This document shows, in pieces, positions 9,880-19,397 of a DNA stretch of 64,000 nucleotides. Position numbers and translations under genes: made by a program. Within the stretch, counting starts at the first letter, position 1. Each line of letters begins with the position of its first letter. The stretch is from Zingiber officinale (taxonomy: Eukaryota > Streptophyta > Magnoliopsida > Zingiberales > Zingiberaceae). Location of the stretch: the NCBI RefSeq assembly GCF_018446385.1, contig NC_056001.1:8860672-8924671 (forward strand), in the 5' to 3' direction. The notes below the pieces were generated by a model. It was not told the origin of the DNA and did no database searches. It saw nothing but the letters and a program-made list of their open reading frames with translations.

Positions 9880-10180
9880 TTTAACATTTTGAATAATTTA
9901 AGTTAATTAATTTTGAAAATTATCTAAGTTAATTAATTTTTGAAAATAATTTTAAAGTTAATTAAATTTTGAAAATAAGTTAAAGTTGATTAATTTTGAA
10001 AATAATTTTAAAGTTAATTAAATTTTGAAAATATTTTAAAGTTAATTAATTTTTGAAAATAATTTTAAAGTTAATTAAATTTGAAAATAATTTTAAAGTT
10101 GATTAAATTTTGAAAATAAGTTAAAGTTGATTAAATTTTAAAAATAATTTAAGTTAATTAAATTTTTAATTTCTTAGTTA
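9880..10180. repeat. AT-rich minisatellite, unit about 30 bp, inside the Copia element
   Basis: About ten degenerate copies of aaagttaattaaattttgaaaataatttt. It lies between gag and pol, in sequence that should be coding in an active element. Confidence 0.75.
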
Positions 10181-10730
10181 TCTCACCCGATCTAAATTTT
10201 CAATCAGAGAACTCTATAATTGTTGTGAGATGAATTATGGTTGAATTTAAGGGTCTGGTTTAACTTTGTGTTAGATTCAGGTTTAGTTTTGGGTTTAACA
10301 AGTAAGCATTCTTTGGATAAACTTCTGGGCTATGGTGAGTCACAAGGAACTCATTAAAGTAACCATGTCTTCGAGGTTTTTCAAATAGTCCTACCTATTG
10401 AACTTAATACTAAACCTTGGTCTAACTAGTTAGGATCCATTTAAGGGTAGCTTCGGTCAGTTCCACTTGGCCAAATGCACCATGTCGAAGCCATATCTTC
10501 CTAGACATGCGATGCCCAAGCTTCCCTAACGTACTATCATCCAAAAATTTCACCAGTACTGTGGGTCAAGTTAAACCTAGACCGTTTTAATCTAACCTTA
10601 ATTACCCTGTCGGGTGATCTACTCTTGTTTTACCCATTTCGGGTAGATTAAGTTCAGTTACCCTGTCGGGTAGTTTAGTTGGGGGTGCCAGCTATTCTGG
10701 ATTCTCCATCTATATTTTATTTGACTTTAT
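10181..10730 (-). other. Non-coding spacer between the two AT-rich repeat blocks
   Basis: Moderately complex sequence with no ORF. It carries three near-identical short strings (taccctgtcgggt or tacccatttcgggt at about 10600-10680). Nothing else is recognised. Confidence 0.5.
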
Positions 10731-11445
10731 AATTTAATTTCGAATTATTTAGACTTTATAATTTAATTTCGAATTTTGAATTTGATTTTGATTTTTGAAT
10801 TTTGAATTTATAATTTAATTTGATTTTTGAATTTTGAATTTCAAAATTTTTAATTTGATTTTTAATTTTAATTTTAATTTTGAATTTATAATTTAATTTC
10901 GAATTTTTAATTTGATTTTGATTTTTGAATTTTGAATTTTTGAATTTGATTTTTAATTTTAATTTCGAATTTATAATTTAATTTCGAATTTTTAATTAGA
11001 TTTTGATTTTTAAATTTTAAATTTTGAATTTTGAATATTTTAATTTGATTTTTAATTTTAATTTTGAATTTATAATTTAATTTCAAATTTTTAATTTGAT
11101 TTTGATTTTTGAATTTTGAATTTATAATTTAATTTGATTTTGATTTTTGAATTTTGAATTTTTTAATTTGATTTTTAATTTTAATTTTAATTTCGAATTT
11201 TTAATTTGATTTTGATTTTTGAATTTTGAATTTTTTAATTTGATTTTTAATTTTGATTTTTAATTTATAATTTAATTTCGAATTTTTAATTAGATTTTGA
11301 TTTTTAAATTTTGAATTTCGAATATTTTAATTTGATTTTTAATTTTGAATTTATAATTTAATTTCGAATTTTTAATTTGATTTTTGAATTTTGAATTTAT
11401 AATTTAATTTCAAATTTTTAATTTGATTTTTAATTTTAATTTTGT
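10731..11445. repeat. AT-rich minisatellite built from tttgaattt/taatttgattt words
   Basis: About 700 bases of low-complexity repeats with higher-order units of about 90-130 bp (tttataatttaatttcgaatttttaatt...). It contains almost no G or C outside the recurring TCGA. It breaks the gag-pol reading frame. Confidence 0.8.
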
Positions 11446-11531
11446 TTTATTAAGATCGTTTTTCCTTTTGCTCCCCCTGGATCATAGCCTCGATATGGTC
11501 TATCGAGGTAGTGTATTTGATCCTTCGGGAC

Positions 11532-13028
11532 CTAATATTGACCAAGTCCAACTTGATTGACCAATTTGGACTTGGGGACCCATGCTTGGACTGATTTGCT
11601 ATTTGTTTTATTTATTAAAGATAAATAAGATTTATATTTCTTTTTCGTTTTATATCCTAACCCAGTTCTATTGTAAACGGCTCTTTGTGTCCCAAGAATT
11701 AGGTCAAGATTTTTGGAACCTAAAGAAAACCGTTCTAAGGTATTTTTTAAATCTTTGACCTGATTTTTCAAACTATAATTTTCTTCCTTAAGTTTTTGAA
11801 CTTGAGTTGAATTTCCAGTCTGAACTTGATCAGGTAAGGATTTAGTGTCAGTCACTTCTTTAAGGACAGCTACTTCCTTTAGAAGTGACTTAATCTTAAG
11901 ATTTGACTTAGCTAACTTGCGTAATAAATAATTGATTAAATTATTAAGTCTAGGAATACTTACAGTGGAGTCTGGCCCTTCTGAAATGAATGCGGATCCA
12001 TGGCTTTGCTCGGACTCGGCCTCTGACTCGCTCTCGGATTCGACGATCTGGTCCCGGGCCATCAATGCGAGTAAACTCGTCTGATTGAGTTCGTTGTCGT
12101 CGTCTTCCAAAGAAGATTCGTCCCAGGTTGCCTTCAGGGCCTTCTTTCTTCTTTGCTTTTTGGCTTCCTTTTGGTTGGGGCAGTTGGCTTTGATATGCCC
12201 CTTCTGGTTGCACCCGTAGCAAGTAACTTCAAACTTTAATTTCGGACTCGGTTGGGTCTCCTTGGATTGAACTGCCTTCTTCAGGTCTTTTTTGTTGAAA
12301 CCCTTCTTCTTCTTGTAGAGCTTCTTCACGAGGTTCACGAGTTCGCTGGTCAGTTCATCTTCTTCATCTTCTGAATCGGGTTCGTCTTCTGATTCCGGTT
12401 CGATTTTTCGCCGGGATCTCGGTTCGCGCGTTCTACTAGTACCTGCAAGCAAAGCTACACCTTTCTCGGATGGCTGTGCATTAGTTTGTTCATGATGTTC
12501 AAATTCACTAAATAATTCATCTAACTTTAAAGAAGATAAATCCTTGGAGACTTTGTAGACATCTACCATTGATGTCCACAATGTACTCCTTGGAAACGAA
12601 TTAAGAGCATACCTTATTATATCCCTATTTTCTACCTTCTGCCCGATTCCGTGAAGGGAGTTCAGAATATCTTGAATTCGAGCGTGTAACTGGCTCGCCG
12701 TCTCATTTTCCTGCATTTTTAAGTTATACAATTTGTTAAGTAAAAGATCCCTTTTACTTACCTTAGTGTCGGAAGTGCCCTCCTGGAGTTCGATCAGTTT
12801 CTCCCACAGCTCCTTTGCGGAAGAGAACAGACCGACTCTGTTGAGCTCCTCCTTGGTAAGACCACACTGGAGGGTGCAGGTGGCTTTGGCGTCGGCTTCC
12901 ACCTTTTTGATAAGGTCTGGCTCCCAATTCTCGCAGGATGTAGACTTGCTGTCTGCATCAATTGGTAGTCGTAGTCCCGTCTTGACTATCATCCAAGTGT
13001 CGAACTGGATCTTCAGATATATCTCCAT
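11532..13028 (-). CDS. Copia gag (UBN2-type) with one CCHC zinc knuckle
   Basis: 498 codons without a stop. The UBN2/retrotran-gag region covers the first 190 residues (ELWEKLIELQEGT, LLNKLYNLKMQENETASQLHARI). An acidic linker, one zinc knuckle (CYGCNQKGHIKANC near residue 270) and a C-terminal coiled-coil-rich segment follow. The conserved gag start continues upstream of this ATG in the same frame (FLEDFGYWKGRM, to about 13085) but meets a TAG with no ATG in between, so the original start is lost. Past the stop near 11530 the frame still reads VPKDQIHYLDRPYRGYDPGG, so this stop is probably also a mutation. The element is unlikely to express a normal gag. Confidence 0.8.
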   Translation of the reverse strand: MEIYLKIQFDTWMIVKTGLRLPIDADSKSTSCENWEPDLIKKVEADAKATCTLQCGLTKEELNRVGLFSSAKELWEKLIELQEGTSDTKVSKRDLLLNKLYNLKMQENETASQLHARIQDILNSLHGIGQKVENRDIIRYALNSFPRSTLWTSMVDVYKVSKDLSSLKLDELFSEFEHHEQTNAQPSEKGVALLAGTSRTREPRSRRKIEPESEDEPDSEDEEDELTSELVNLVKKLYKKKKGFNKKDLKKAVQSKETQPSPKLKFEVTCYGCNQKGHIKANCPNQKEAKKQRRKKALKATWDESSLEDDDNELNQTSLLALMARDQIVESESESEAESEQSHGSAFISEGPDSTVSIPRLNNLINYLLRKLAKSNLKIKSLLKEVAVLKEVTDTKSLPDQVQTGNSTQVQKLKEENYSLKNQVKDLKNTLERFSLGSKNLDLILGTQRAVYNRTGLGYKTKKKYKSYLSLINKTNSKSVQAWVPKSKLVNQVGLGQY

Positions 13029-13348
13029 TCGCCCCTTCCAATATCCGAAGTCTTCTAAGAAAATAGTGGGGGACGAACAGTGCTATATCCTTCTTGTTGG
13101 GCCATATAAATCGACAAAAACAAAAACAAGGAGATCTGTTCCAAGACTGAGTCTTGGATTAGTAATGCGGGAAGAATAGAAAAAAAAACGAGCTCAAGTG
13201 GTTTTGACCAACTTTGAGCAACACCGATTTTGAAAAGAATTAGAATTTTAGCTACTTAGCTAATTTCTAATTGACTCCGAAAGAAAAACAAAAAATACCA
13301 CGAAAAAAAATGTTTTGAATGGTGGTTGCACCAATTCAAAACAACCTC

Positions 13349-13360
13349 GCTCTGATACCA
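13349..13360 (-). promoter_or_regulatory. Primer-binding site of the Copia element
   Basis: The minus strand reads TGGTATCAGAGC two bases inside the 5' LTR. It is complementary to initiator tRNA-Met. Confidence 0.85.
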
Positions 13361-13362
13361 AT

Positions 13363-14625
13363 TGTTGGATCGAGACGCGTTAGAGGGGGGTGAATAGCGC
13401 TCGCGGCTATTTCTTTCGATTATCGGAATCGTAAAACAATCGTCGAGTAATTAAAACGCAGCGGAATAAAGAAACACAAACACAGAGGAATTTACTTCGT
13501 TCGGAGCCTAAGGCGACTCCTACTCGAAGGCCCGCGATCCTTGATCGCTTTCCGTGGGAAATAACTATACGCTCGTAAAACTTTTACAAACTAATTACAA
13601 TTCAGAGCAGTAAAAAAGATTATACCGACAACAAAAGACTAAATCTGAAGCTCCGGGTTGTCGGGGTATCGTTGCAGCACTTCGGGATCGTCTCGTAGGC
13701 AGCTTGTAGCAGAAGGTTCGCTTGGAAGCAGATAATTCAAGCTGCTGGTCGAGATGTCCTTTTATTGGACGTTCAAGGCACCTCCAATGCTAGTTAAGGC
13801 GCCTTGAACCCTAAAACTTATCCCTGTTCCTGCGCTGTGATAACTTCCGCTGACTACTGCTTATCCCAACCTGAAGGTGCCTTCATCAAAGCTCCAAGGC
13901 GCCTTCAATCAATGGTCCGAGGCGCCTTCAATCCCTATGAAGGCACCTCCAGCTCCAGTTCGCAGCCAACTTCAGCCTTGCACCTGAGGCGCCTCCAAGC
14001 TCCATGGAGGCGCCTCGGACACTGTTCATCCGAGGTTAATCTTTGCACTTTGGTCCCTGCAAGATGCATTAATCCCAAATATACCCTGCAGCACAAAGTT
14101 AGCACATAAAACATAATAGAAATAATAATGACAGTCTCCGGACTGTCCGAGTCTGACTTCGGATTTCCAACCGGAAACCCTAGGTCGACCCGACGCCTAC
14201 TGTTCCCTCTACGGGGAACGCGTCCTCACCTACTCCCCTCAGGAGATTTACCTGTTGCCAGTGCGATCCTCCAGATCGACTGGACTTTTACTCAGCACTC
14301 GACGCTTCCGGACTTTCTACTGGACATCCGCTTCCCGGCTAGTCCAGTCTTTCACCTGGTTCGCGACACCAAGACTTTCCACCTAGGGTTACCACCCCCT
14401 AGGACTTTTGCCTGAAGCCATCGACCTGCCAAGACTTTCCGTATAGGGTTACCGCCCCCTATGACCTAGGGTTACCACCCCCTAGGGTTTTTCCTTTGCC
14501 TAACCGTAGCTAGGTCTTTTCTGAAATACTCAAGCAGACATGTTAAATCACAAAACACCTTAACTTTGAATCCTTTGCCATTATCAAAACACGAGTTCGA
14601 TCGTCGGATGCTTCCCGCACCAACA
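13363..14625 (-). mobile_element. 5' LTR of the Copia element (family C LTR)
   Basis: 1263 bp, TGTTGGATCG...CCAACA. The U5 end carries the TAGAGGGGGGTGAATAGCG block shared with the gag-only families. A weak TATA (AATAAAAG on the minus strand, 13759-13766) is followed upstream by palindromes with a GGCGCC core (13768-14012). The ORFs at 13804 and 14128 on the plus strand are shadows in the LTR. Confidence 0.9.
13768..14012. repeat. Array of AAGGCGCCTT / GAGGCGCCTC palindromes in the Copia LTR
   Basis: Palindromic sites at about 13793, 13892, 13919, 13986 and 14007, plus half-sites (aaggcacct, gaaggtgccttc) between them. They sit immediately upstream of the TATA-like element. Confidence 0.75.
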
Positions 14626-14913
14626 ATCATCTCATGTGTATCTTGATTGGGGTGCAGGTTAAAATAAAATTAACAACTTTGGGGCATTATCAAAGGTTTG
14701 TTGGATTCTTTGCCCTAAGATTTCTTTTATGAAAGATCCATGGATTCCATATCTATGTTTTATTTGTCTTTTCCTTAGAAAACCTAAAGATTTACAAGTC
14801 AAATTCAATGGCATAATTCGTATGCAAAAGTTTCATTGCTAAGCAAAATTCACCAAGTTTGTAGTATCTTAAAATTGTTCTCAGTATTTTTTCCCTTTTT
14901 TTGTATTTTTTTT
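14626..14913. other. AT-rich flank of the Copia element
   Basis: The five bases after the LTR are ATCAT, the candidate right-hand target-site duplication. The partner lies outside the window. A pyrimidine-rich tract ends at a good splice acceptor (ttttttttag, 14913) before the relic that follows. Confidence 0.4.
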
Positions 14914-15760
14914 AGTGAGGAAACAAGAGCGAAAATTGGTGCAGGAGTGCGCGAGGGTTGGCGTAGAAGACGACAAAGGCTGTCAGTGCAGGATGATTGC
15001 TTTTTTGAATGGAAGAACATTATAGCTGAATTTGCTAGAAAGGGTTATGCTGGTGAATACAAGCTGCAATGGGATTCATTTCATACGCAGGAAAGACAAC
15101 TAAAGCTGGAGTGGTTGGAGAGCATCGAGAAGAGGAAACAAATGCCTAAACCCAAAGGGAACAGTCGGGCACCAAAATCGTACCAGCAATGTAGAAAGAT
15201 TTTAGAAGCAATCTTGGCCAAATGGACTAATCAAATAAGTCGAGGCTTTCCTCAGGTGTATATGAACTGGTTTCTCTTCAGAGGATGTCATACAATACAA
15301 TTTTAAAATATATTTTATTACCTGTTTTAGCTTTTTGTTTGTTCCCTTATCGATACAATTTGTCCTTCAGAAACATCTTGTTGCACTAGTTTCATGGGTA
15401 GTAGCAAAATTTGTTTTTTTTCATCCTATTCTTCTTCTTCGCTCTATGAAAACTTAAAGGAATAAAGGTACTATTTGACAATTTTTTATATTCAAGGAAT
15501 ATCGAGCTCGAGTTTGTAGTGCGTTGAACAAGTATCATTCCATATCTAATCCAAGAGAAAGAAATCAAAGAAAACCTAGTAGCATACCTCCTACAACTGA
15601 CACGGTGCCAAAGAAAAACCCTTGAGATGAAGCTAATTGTTGAAGCTGAGAAGGTTGCAAAAACCCTTGAGATGGTTGCACCAAAGAGTTCACTTGCACA
15701 GGCTTCCCTTATGGAAACCAGAATGCTCATTGCTGAGGCAAGATGATCCATTGGGATCAT
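14914..15760 (+). pseudogene. Relic of a NUMOD3-motif plant protein gene
   Basis: Two exon-like blocks read as one protein. Block 1 (about 14914-15253) encodes SEETRAKIGAGVREGWRRRR, typical of the NUMOD3 DNA-binding helix motif. It continues with FEWKNIIAEFARKG and a Lys-rich MPKPKGNSRAPKS segment, and ends at a donor-like cag|gtgtat. After a 240-base intron-like gap, block 2 (from about 15496) starts with YRARVCSALNKYHSI, which is the expected continuation. It meets a stop at about 15623. A shifted frame then reads MKLIVEAEKVAKTLEM, and another in-frame TGA follows (about 15745). A 15-base string, AAAACCCTTGAGATG, is duplicated at the frameshift. I recognise the family from plant proteins of unknown, possibly plastid, role. 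No 5' exons are visible, so this is a truncated, decayed copy. Confidence 0.6.
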
Positions 15761-15789
15761 AGAGGCTGGAACATCGACAGTGCAGAAGT

Positions 15790-16213
15790 TTAGAGATGAA
15801 AAATCTTTAGACTCCAGTGGAAAATTAAATCATTTCCAGTCCATTTCAGGGCTACCGAACACTGGAAAATTAGATTAAAGGCCTGTAAATGGTTTCCATC
15901 ATCCAATCTCCACTGAAATTCACCCAATAAAAACTAAATCATTTGGTAAGTCCCAGTGTAAAGAGTATTAAATAATAAAATACTCTACATCATAGTACTC
16001 GATATTAATTAACAAGATGAATAAACAAAATAACATATAACAAAATGTTTTATATCATCCAACAGTACTCAATACTAATTATCCTAACACAATTACAACA
16101 CCAACATAATTCAAGATTCAAAAGTAGTTAACGATATAAACTAACAAACGAAATTTGTGTCCAGAATTACAAATATTTAGGTAGTTACATTACAACACCA
16201 ACACTATTTAATA
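15790..16213. other. AT-rich sequence, possibly a MITE remnant
   Basis: The strings tttccagtccatttcagggctaccgaacactgg around 15826-15865 resemble PIF/Harbinger-type MITE ends, but I could not find a matching opposite terminus. No ORF is present. Confidence 0.25.
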
Positions 16214-16536
16214 CTAACTTGCCAGATGAACTAACAATCCAATAAGGATTACGGCTAAGAGAATCAAGTTTACCATCACTAATATCAAAATAAATTTCAG
16301 TACATTGATTATTCCCGGATAATGACCATGAAATGCATTGTGCTCACTTTCAATTTTGGCCGATGACCTAGTATCGATCGTCACCCACTTTTGCCATCCA
16401 TGTTGCTCACATCTGTAATAATGTCTTCCAGGATTCTTGGTTGATCTAGAAACACACATAAATGTTCTTCGTCCGCAATCCCTACATGTTATAGGTTCAA
16501 ATCTTGTATTGTCGATACTGCTATAACTTGAGGATG
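16214..16536 (-). CDS. Small GRF-type zinc-finger protein with C-terminal membrane segment (partial model)
   Basis: The open frame runs from an acceptor-like site (ttatttcatag, exon start 16536) to TAG at 16214. It contains CRDCGRRTFMC, then NPGRHYYRCEQHGWQKWV, which is the GRF zinc-finger pattern (a Cys pair, NPGR, aromatic-Tyr, Cys). It ends with one hydrophobic helix of about 25 residues. The arrangement matches the plant family annotated as At4g04775-like, of unknown function, which often travels with transposons. The internal ATG at 16459 would lose the first two Cys. An upstream exon is therefore likely, but I could not place it. It may be a transposon-captured gene. Confidence 0.5.
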
Positions 16537-16540
16537 CTAT

Positions 16541-17860
16541 GAAATAACAATCTAATAATCAAATTTCCTTAGAATAAAAATAAATAAATTTATAACATTC
16601 ATATATTAAACAAACAAACTACAACATTCAGAGAGATTGTATGCTAAATCAATTGAGAATTATTTTGAACTTTTTATCACTAAAATAGCATATATCGGCT
16701 TAATAATTAAGAGATTGAACATATAACTTCGCAGTTAGGAGTGTTAAATTGGAATTACTCTTTTGCAACAATATTCCAACTCCTTTGAGGAATAGATCCA
16801 TGAAACATATGTGATATTAAAATGAATCAAAAAATCATTTAGTCCAACTATTTGATATTGGTTGTTTATATGGATCTTGTTCCTCCATCCAACTACATTA
16901 TCAGTTGGAAAATTATGTTAATCAGAGTTCTCTTGAACTTACTCTATATAACAAACTTCAACTGATTCAATCCACTGTTAGAACATAGCAACAGAACATG
17001 TTTGTTCCAAATTGTTCTCTTGACCATGATTGTTCCAGGACATTAACCTAATCAGTAACTTTAAGTTGTTAGCAACAAACCATGATTGATTGGAATCAGA
17101 AACAAAATTCAACAAAAACATAATCCACTTATGAACATGAAAATCACAAATCCCCAAATAAAATGACACTGTGGAACCACAAAAACATGAAAACCCTTCA
17201 AGAATTTTACCGTACTTGCTATCAAACTCCTTGTTGATTTACTCTGCGATGTCCTTCGCAGACACCTGATTTCACACACCACTCCACAAAACTGATGACG
17301 AGATCAGCACCGGAACAAATAGAGGGCTTTGATTCTCTGGGAGGGGGAGGGAAGAAGAAGGAGGAGGCTCAGCTGAGTTAGTGCGAGGGAAGGAGAAGGG
17401 GAGTTAGGGCAGGGCACGGGAGGGTGGGTCGCAAAAAAATGGAGGCGGCATAGAGTTAGGGCATGGGTCGGGTCGCGAATGAGGAAGAGTTAGGGCATGA
17501 GTCGGGGTCGCGATTGAGGAAGAGTGGGGGCATATGCCTTGTCTGCGTTTTTTTATCCTACGTGGACTTGGCCACGAACGATGCTAGCTCAGTCGCGCAG
17601 CGAATTCGCGGAGCAAGTTCGCAGCGAGCATCATTACTCTTAATGTTATAACATTTAAATGATATTATAATTAGAGAAATGTTATCAAGTATATTTTATC
17701 CCGAGCATTTAAACTTTTTTCAAATTTAAAATGTTTATATTTAATACTATAATTTAATTTTTAAATCTTAAAAATAAAATTTTATTGATATAATCAGATG
17801 CTTAAGAAAAAATAAATAAAAAAATTGTAACAGTGACTTATGCCGGCAACCGGAGCCTTG
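16541..17860. other. Gene-poor stretch with a GC-rich repeat
   Basis: 16541-17280 is AT-rich with no supported ORF. 17330-17540 is purine-rich and carries an imperfect tandem repeat of about 36 bp (gagttagggcatgggtcg...gaggaa, two to three copies from about 17452). It could be a 5' leader of the GRF gene on the minus strand, but this is unproven. Confidence 0.4.
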
Positions 17861-17863
17861 GCT

Positions 17864-17975
17864 AGCCGTGAGCAGATGCCTACAGCGGCCGACCGACCGG
17901 CCGCGAGTAGGCGTCTGCAGCGGTCGACCACGAGCAGGCGCCTGTGGCGGTCGACCGACCACGAGCACGTGAAAC
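17864..17975. repeat. GC-rich tandem repeat, about 31 bp, three copies
   Basis: A degenerate unit (cgagcaggcgcctgtggcggtcgaccgacc and variants) is repeated three times just inside the CACTA-like end. The short ORFs on both strands are by-products. Confidence 0.6.
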
Positions 17976-18119
17976 GGAAAAGACAAGGGAGGAGAGGAGC
18001 ATACTTGAGTCGTCGGTTGCTGATCGCGGATCGCCGAGGACACGGAGAGGAGAGGAGATTGCCAAGAAAGTTCGCGAGGGAGAGGAGAGGGATATCGCGT
18101 GCCCTAATTTCTAATTGGG

Positions 18120-18388
18120 TTTACCGACGGAATTCAAATTCTGTCGGCATCCAACAATTACCGACGGAATTTGAATTCCATCGGTAAACTATATTACCCC
18201 ACACTTGTGACCCCCTAAATCCGTAAACCCTAAGTCCTGATTTGCCGACTAAATTAAATTTCATTGGGAATCTCTGACTGAATTAAATTCAATCGGTATT
18301 TTTTTGACTAAATTAAAATCAGTCTGTAATTACTAACTGAATTATATTCAGTCGGGTATTCTGTCTTATTTGTATGATTTTTTTAGTG
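18120..18388. mobile_element. CACTA-like transposon end with subterminal repeats
   Basis: Alternating inverted words (ttaccgacggaatt, aattccatcggtaa, ctgactgaattaaattcaatcgg, actgaattatattcagtcgg) match the subterminal repeat style of plant CACTA transposons. The block stops at TTTTTTTAGTG (18378-18388), a CACTA terminus on the minus strand. I could not find the opposite terminus or a transposase, so this may be a truncated or non-autonomous copy. Confidence 0.5.
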
Positions 18389-18416
18389 AGATTTTATTAA
18401 AAAAATTAAGGTAAAT

Positions 18417-18560
18417 TATGGTGCAGCGGTAAGGTATCCAGGTTGTCACCCAGGTACTCGCGGTTTAAGTCCTAGCTATGATGAATTTGCAAGAATTTTT
18501 TCTCCAAATGAGGCACGCAACTAAAGGATGTTATGTTCCTGAGCTGCCGCTTCCCTATAA
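18417..18560 (+). mobile_element. tRNA-derived SINE, family 1, copy 1
   Basis: A pol III box A-like string (TGGTGCAGCGGTAAGG, 18419-18434) and a box B-like string (GCGGTTTAAGTCC, about 18460-18472) lie 25-30 bases apart. A tail follows that is also found in the copy in ABCB19 intron 7 (gcaagaattttttctccaaatg...gcaactaaaggatg). Confidence 0.7.
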
Positions 18561-18867
18561 AAACAATGATTCTCATTTCTATAAAATAAAATATAATTTG
18601 CTTGAACTCAGGATATTTAAACTAAAATATAGTATATTTTCTATTAAATTAGTACAATTTTTTTTTCGGATTGATCAATCGATTAATATACTCAATTATA
18701 GTTAAATGATGTCGAATTTAGAAAAAAATATACTATTATTTTTATAAAATAAAATTATTCATTATTTTGTATTGATACAAAAGTCAAATATTTTTTTTGA
18801 TTCAAAATCATTTAATTAAAATTGAGTATACTAATTGTTCTTGTCGGAAATCTGAGAAGACGGACCT
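18561..18867. other. AT-rich spacer
   Basis: Low-complexity AT-rich DNA without an ORF or a recognised repeat. Confidence 0.4.
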
Positions 18868-19397
18868 GCCAGAATGATGCGTCTGGAATGTTGACCGCAT
18901 CTCCATGACCCAGATGGTGAGCTGTCCTCTATGTTGATTAAGTCGTCAAAAGTCCTCCGGTCAATGCTACCTGCCAGCGACCGGGTTGTCCCGGTCTCTA
19001 GTACCCCGATACTCGAGGCGGGTCCTGCGGATATATAAGCAGGCAAATAATAACAGAACAATGAAATAAGTACAAGATGAGTACAGTGACGTACCCTGGC
19101 CCTGGGGGCGCCCTCGGATGGGTCAGTGAGCTGCCAGAATGATGCGTCTGGAATGTTGACCGCATCTCCATGACCCGGATGGTGAGCTGTCCTCTATGTT
19201 GATTAAGTCGTCAAAAGTCCTCTGGTCAATGCTACCTGCCAGCGACCGGGTTGTCCCGGTCTCTAGTACCCCGATACTCGAGGCGGGTCCTGCGGATATA
19301 TAAGCAGGCAAATAATAACAGAACAATGAAATAAGTACAAGATGAGTACAGTGACGTACCATGGCCCTGGGGGCGCCCTCGGATGGGTTAGTGAGCT
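18868..19397. repeat. 265-bp tandem duplication
   Basis: Copy 1 is 18868-19132 and copy 2 is 19133-19397. They differ at only a handful of positions (for example ccc/ccg at the cgacccagatgg site, ctccggt/ctctggt, ggtcagt/ggttagt). The minus-strand ORFs spanning both have no recognisable domain, so I treat them as chance. GC-rich with a gatatataag string in each copy. It could derive from an LTR. Confidence 0.85.

Larger units (their letters stand above)
5152..14625 (-). mobile_element. Ty1/Copia LTR retrotransposon, SIRE-like, degenerate
   Basis: Minus-strand element: 5' LTR 13363-14625, primer-binding site 13349-13360, gag 11532-13028, an AT-rich repeat block 9880-11445, pol 6772-9762 in the order protease/GAG-pre-integrase, integrase, reverse transcriptase, RNase H, a non-coding tail, a polypurine tract 5810-5826, and the inner part of the 3' LTR 5152-5809. 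The rest of the 3' LTR was separated by insertion of element A. Gene order with integrase before reverse transcriptase defines Copia. The gag size and FGSTN after YVDDI favour the SIRE/Maximus lineage (inference). The two LTR pieces are very similar by eye, with scattered, mostly transition differences. Confidence 0.9.

Noticed and set aside
18417-18480. Functional tRNA gene
   Set aside because: Box A and box B are present, but the sequence between and around them cannot form an acceptor stem or anticodon arm, and the same body recurs as a dispersed repeat, so it is a SINE.
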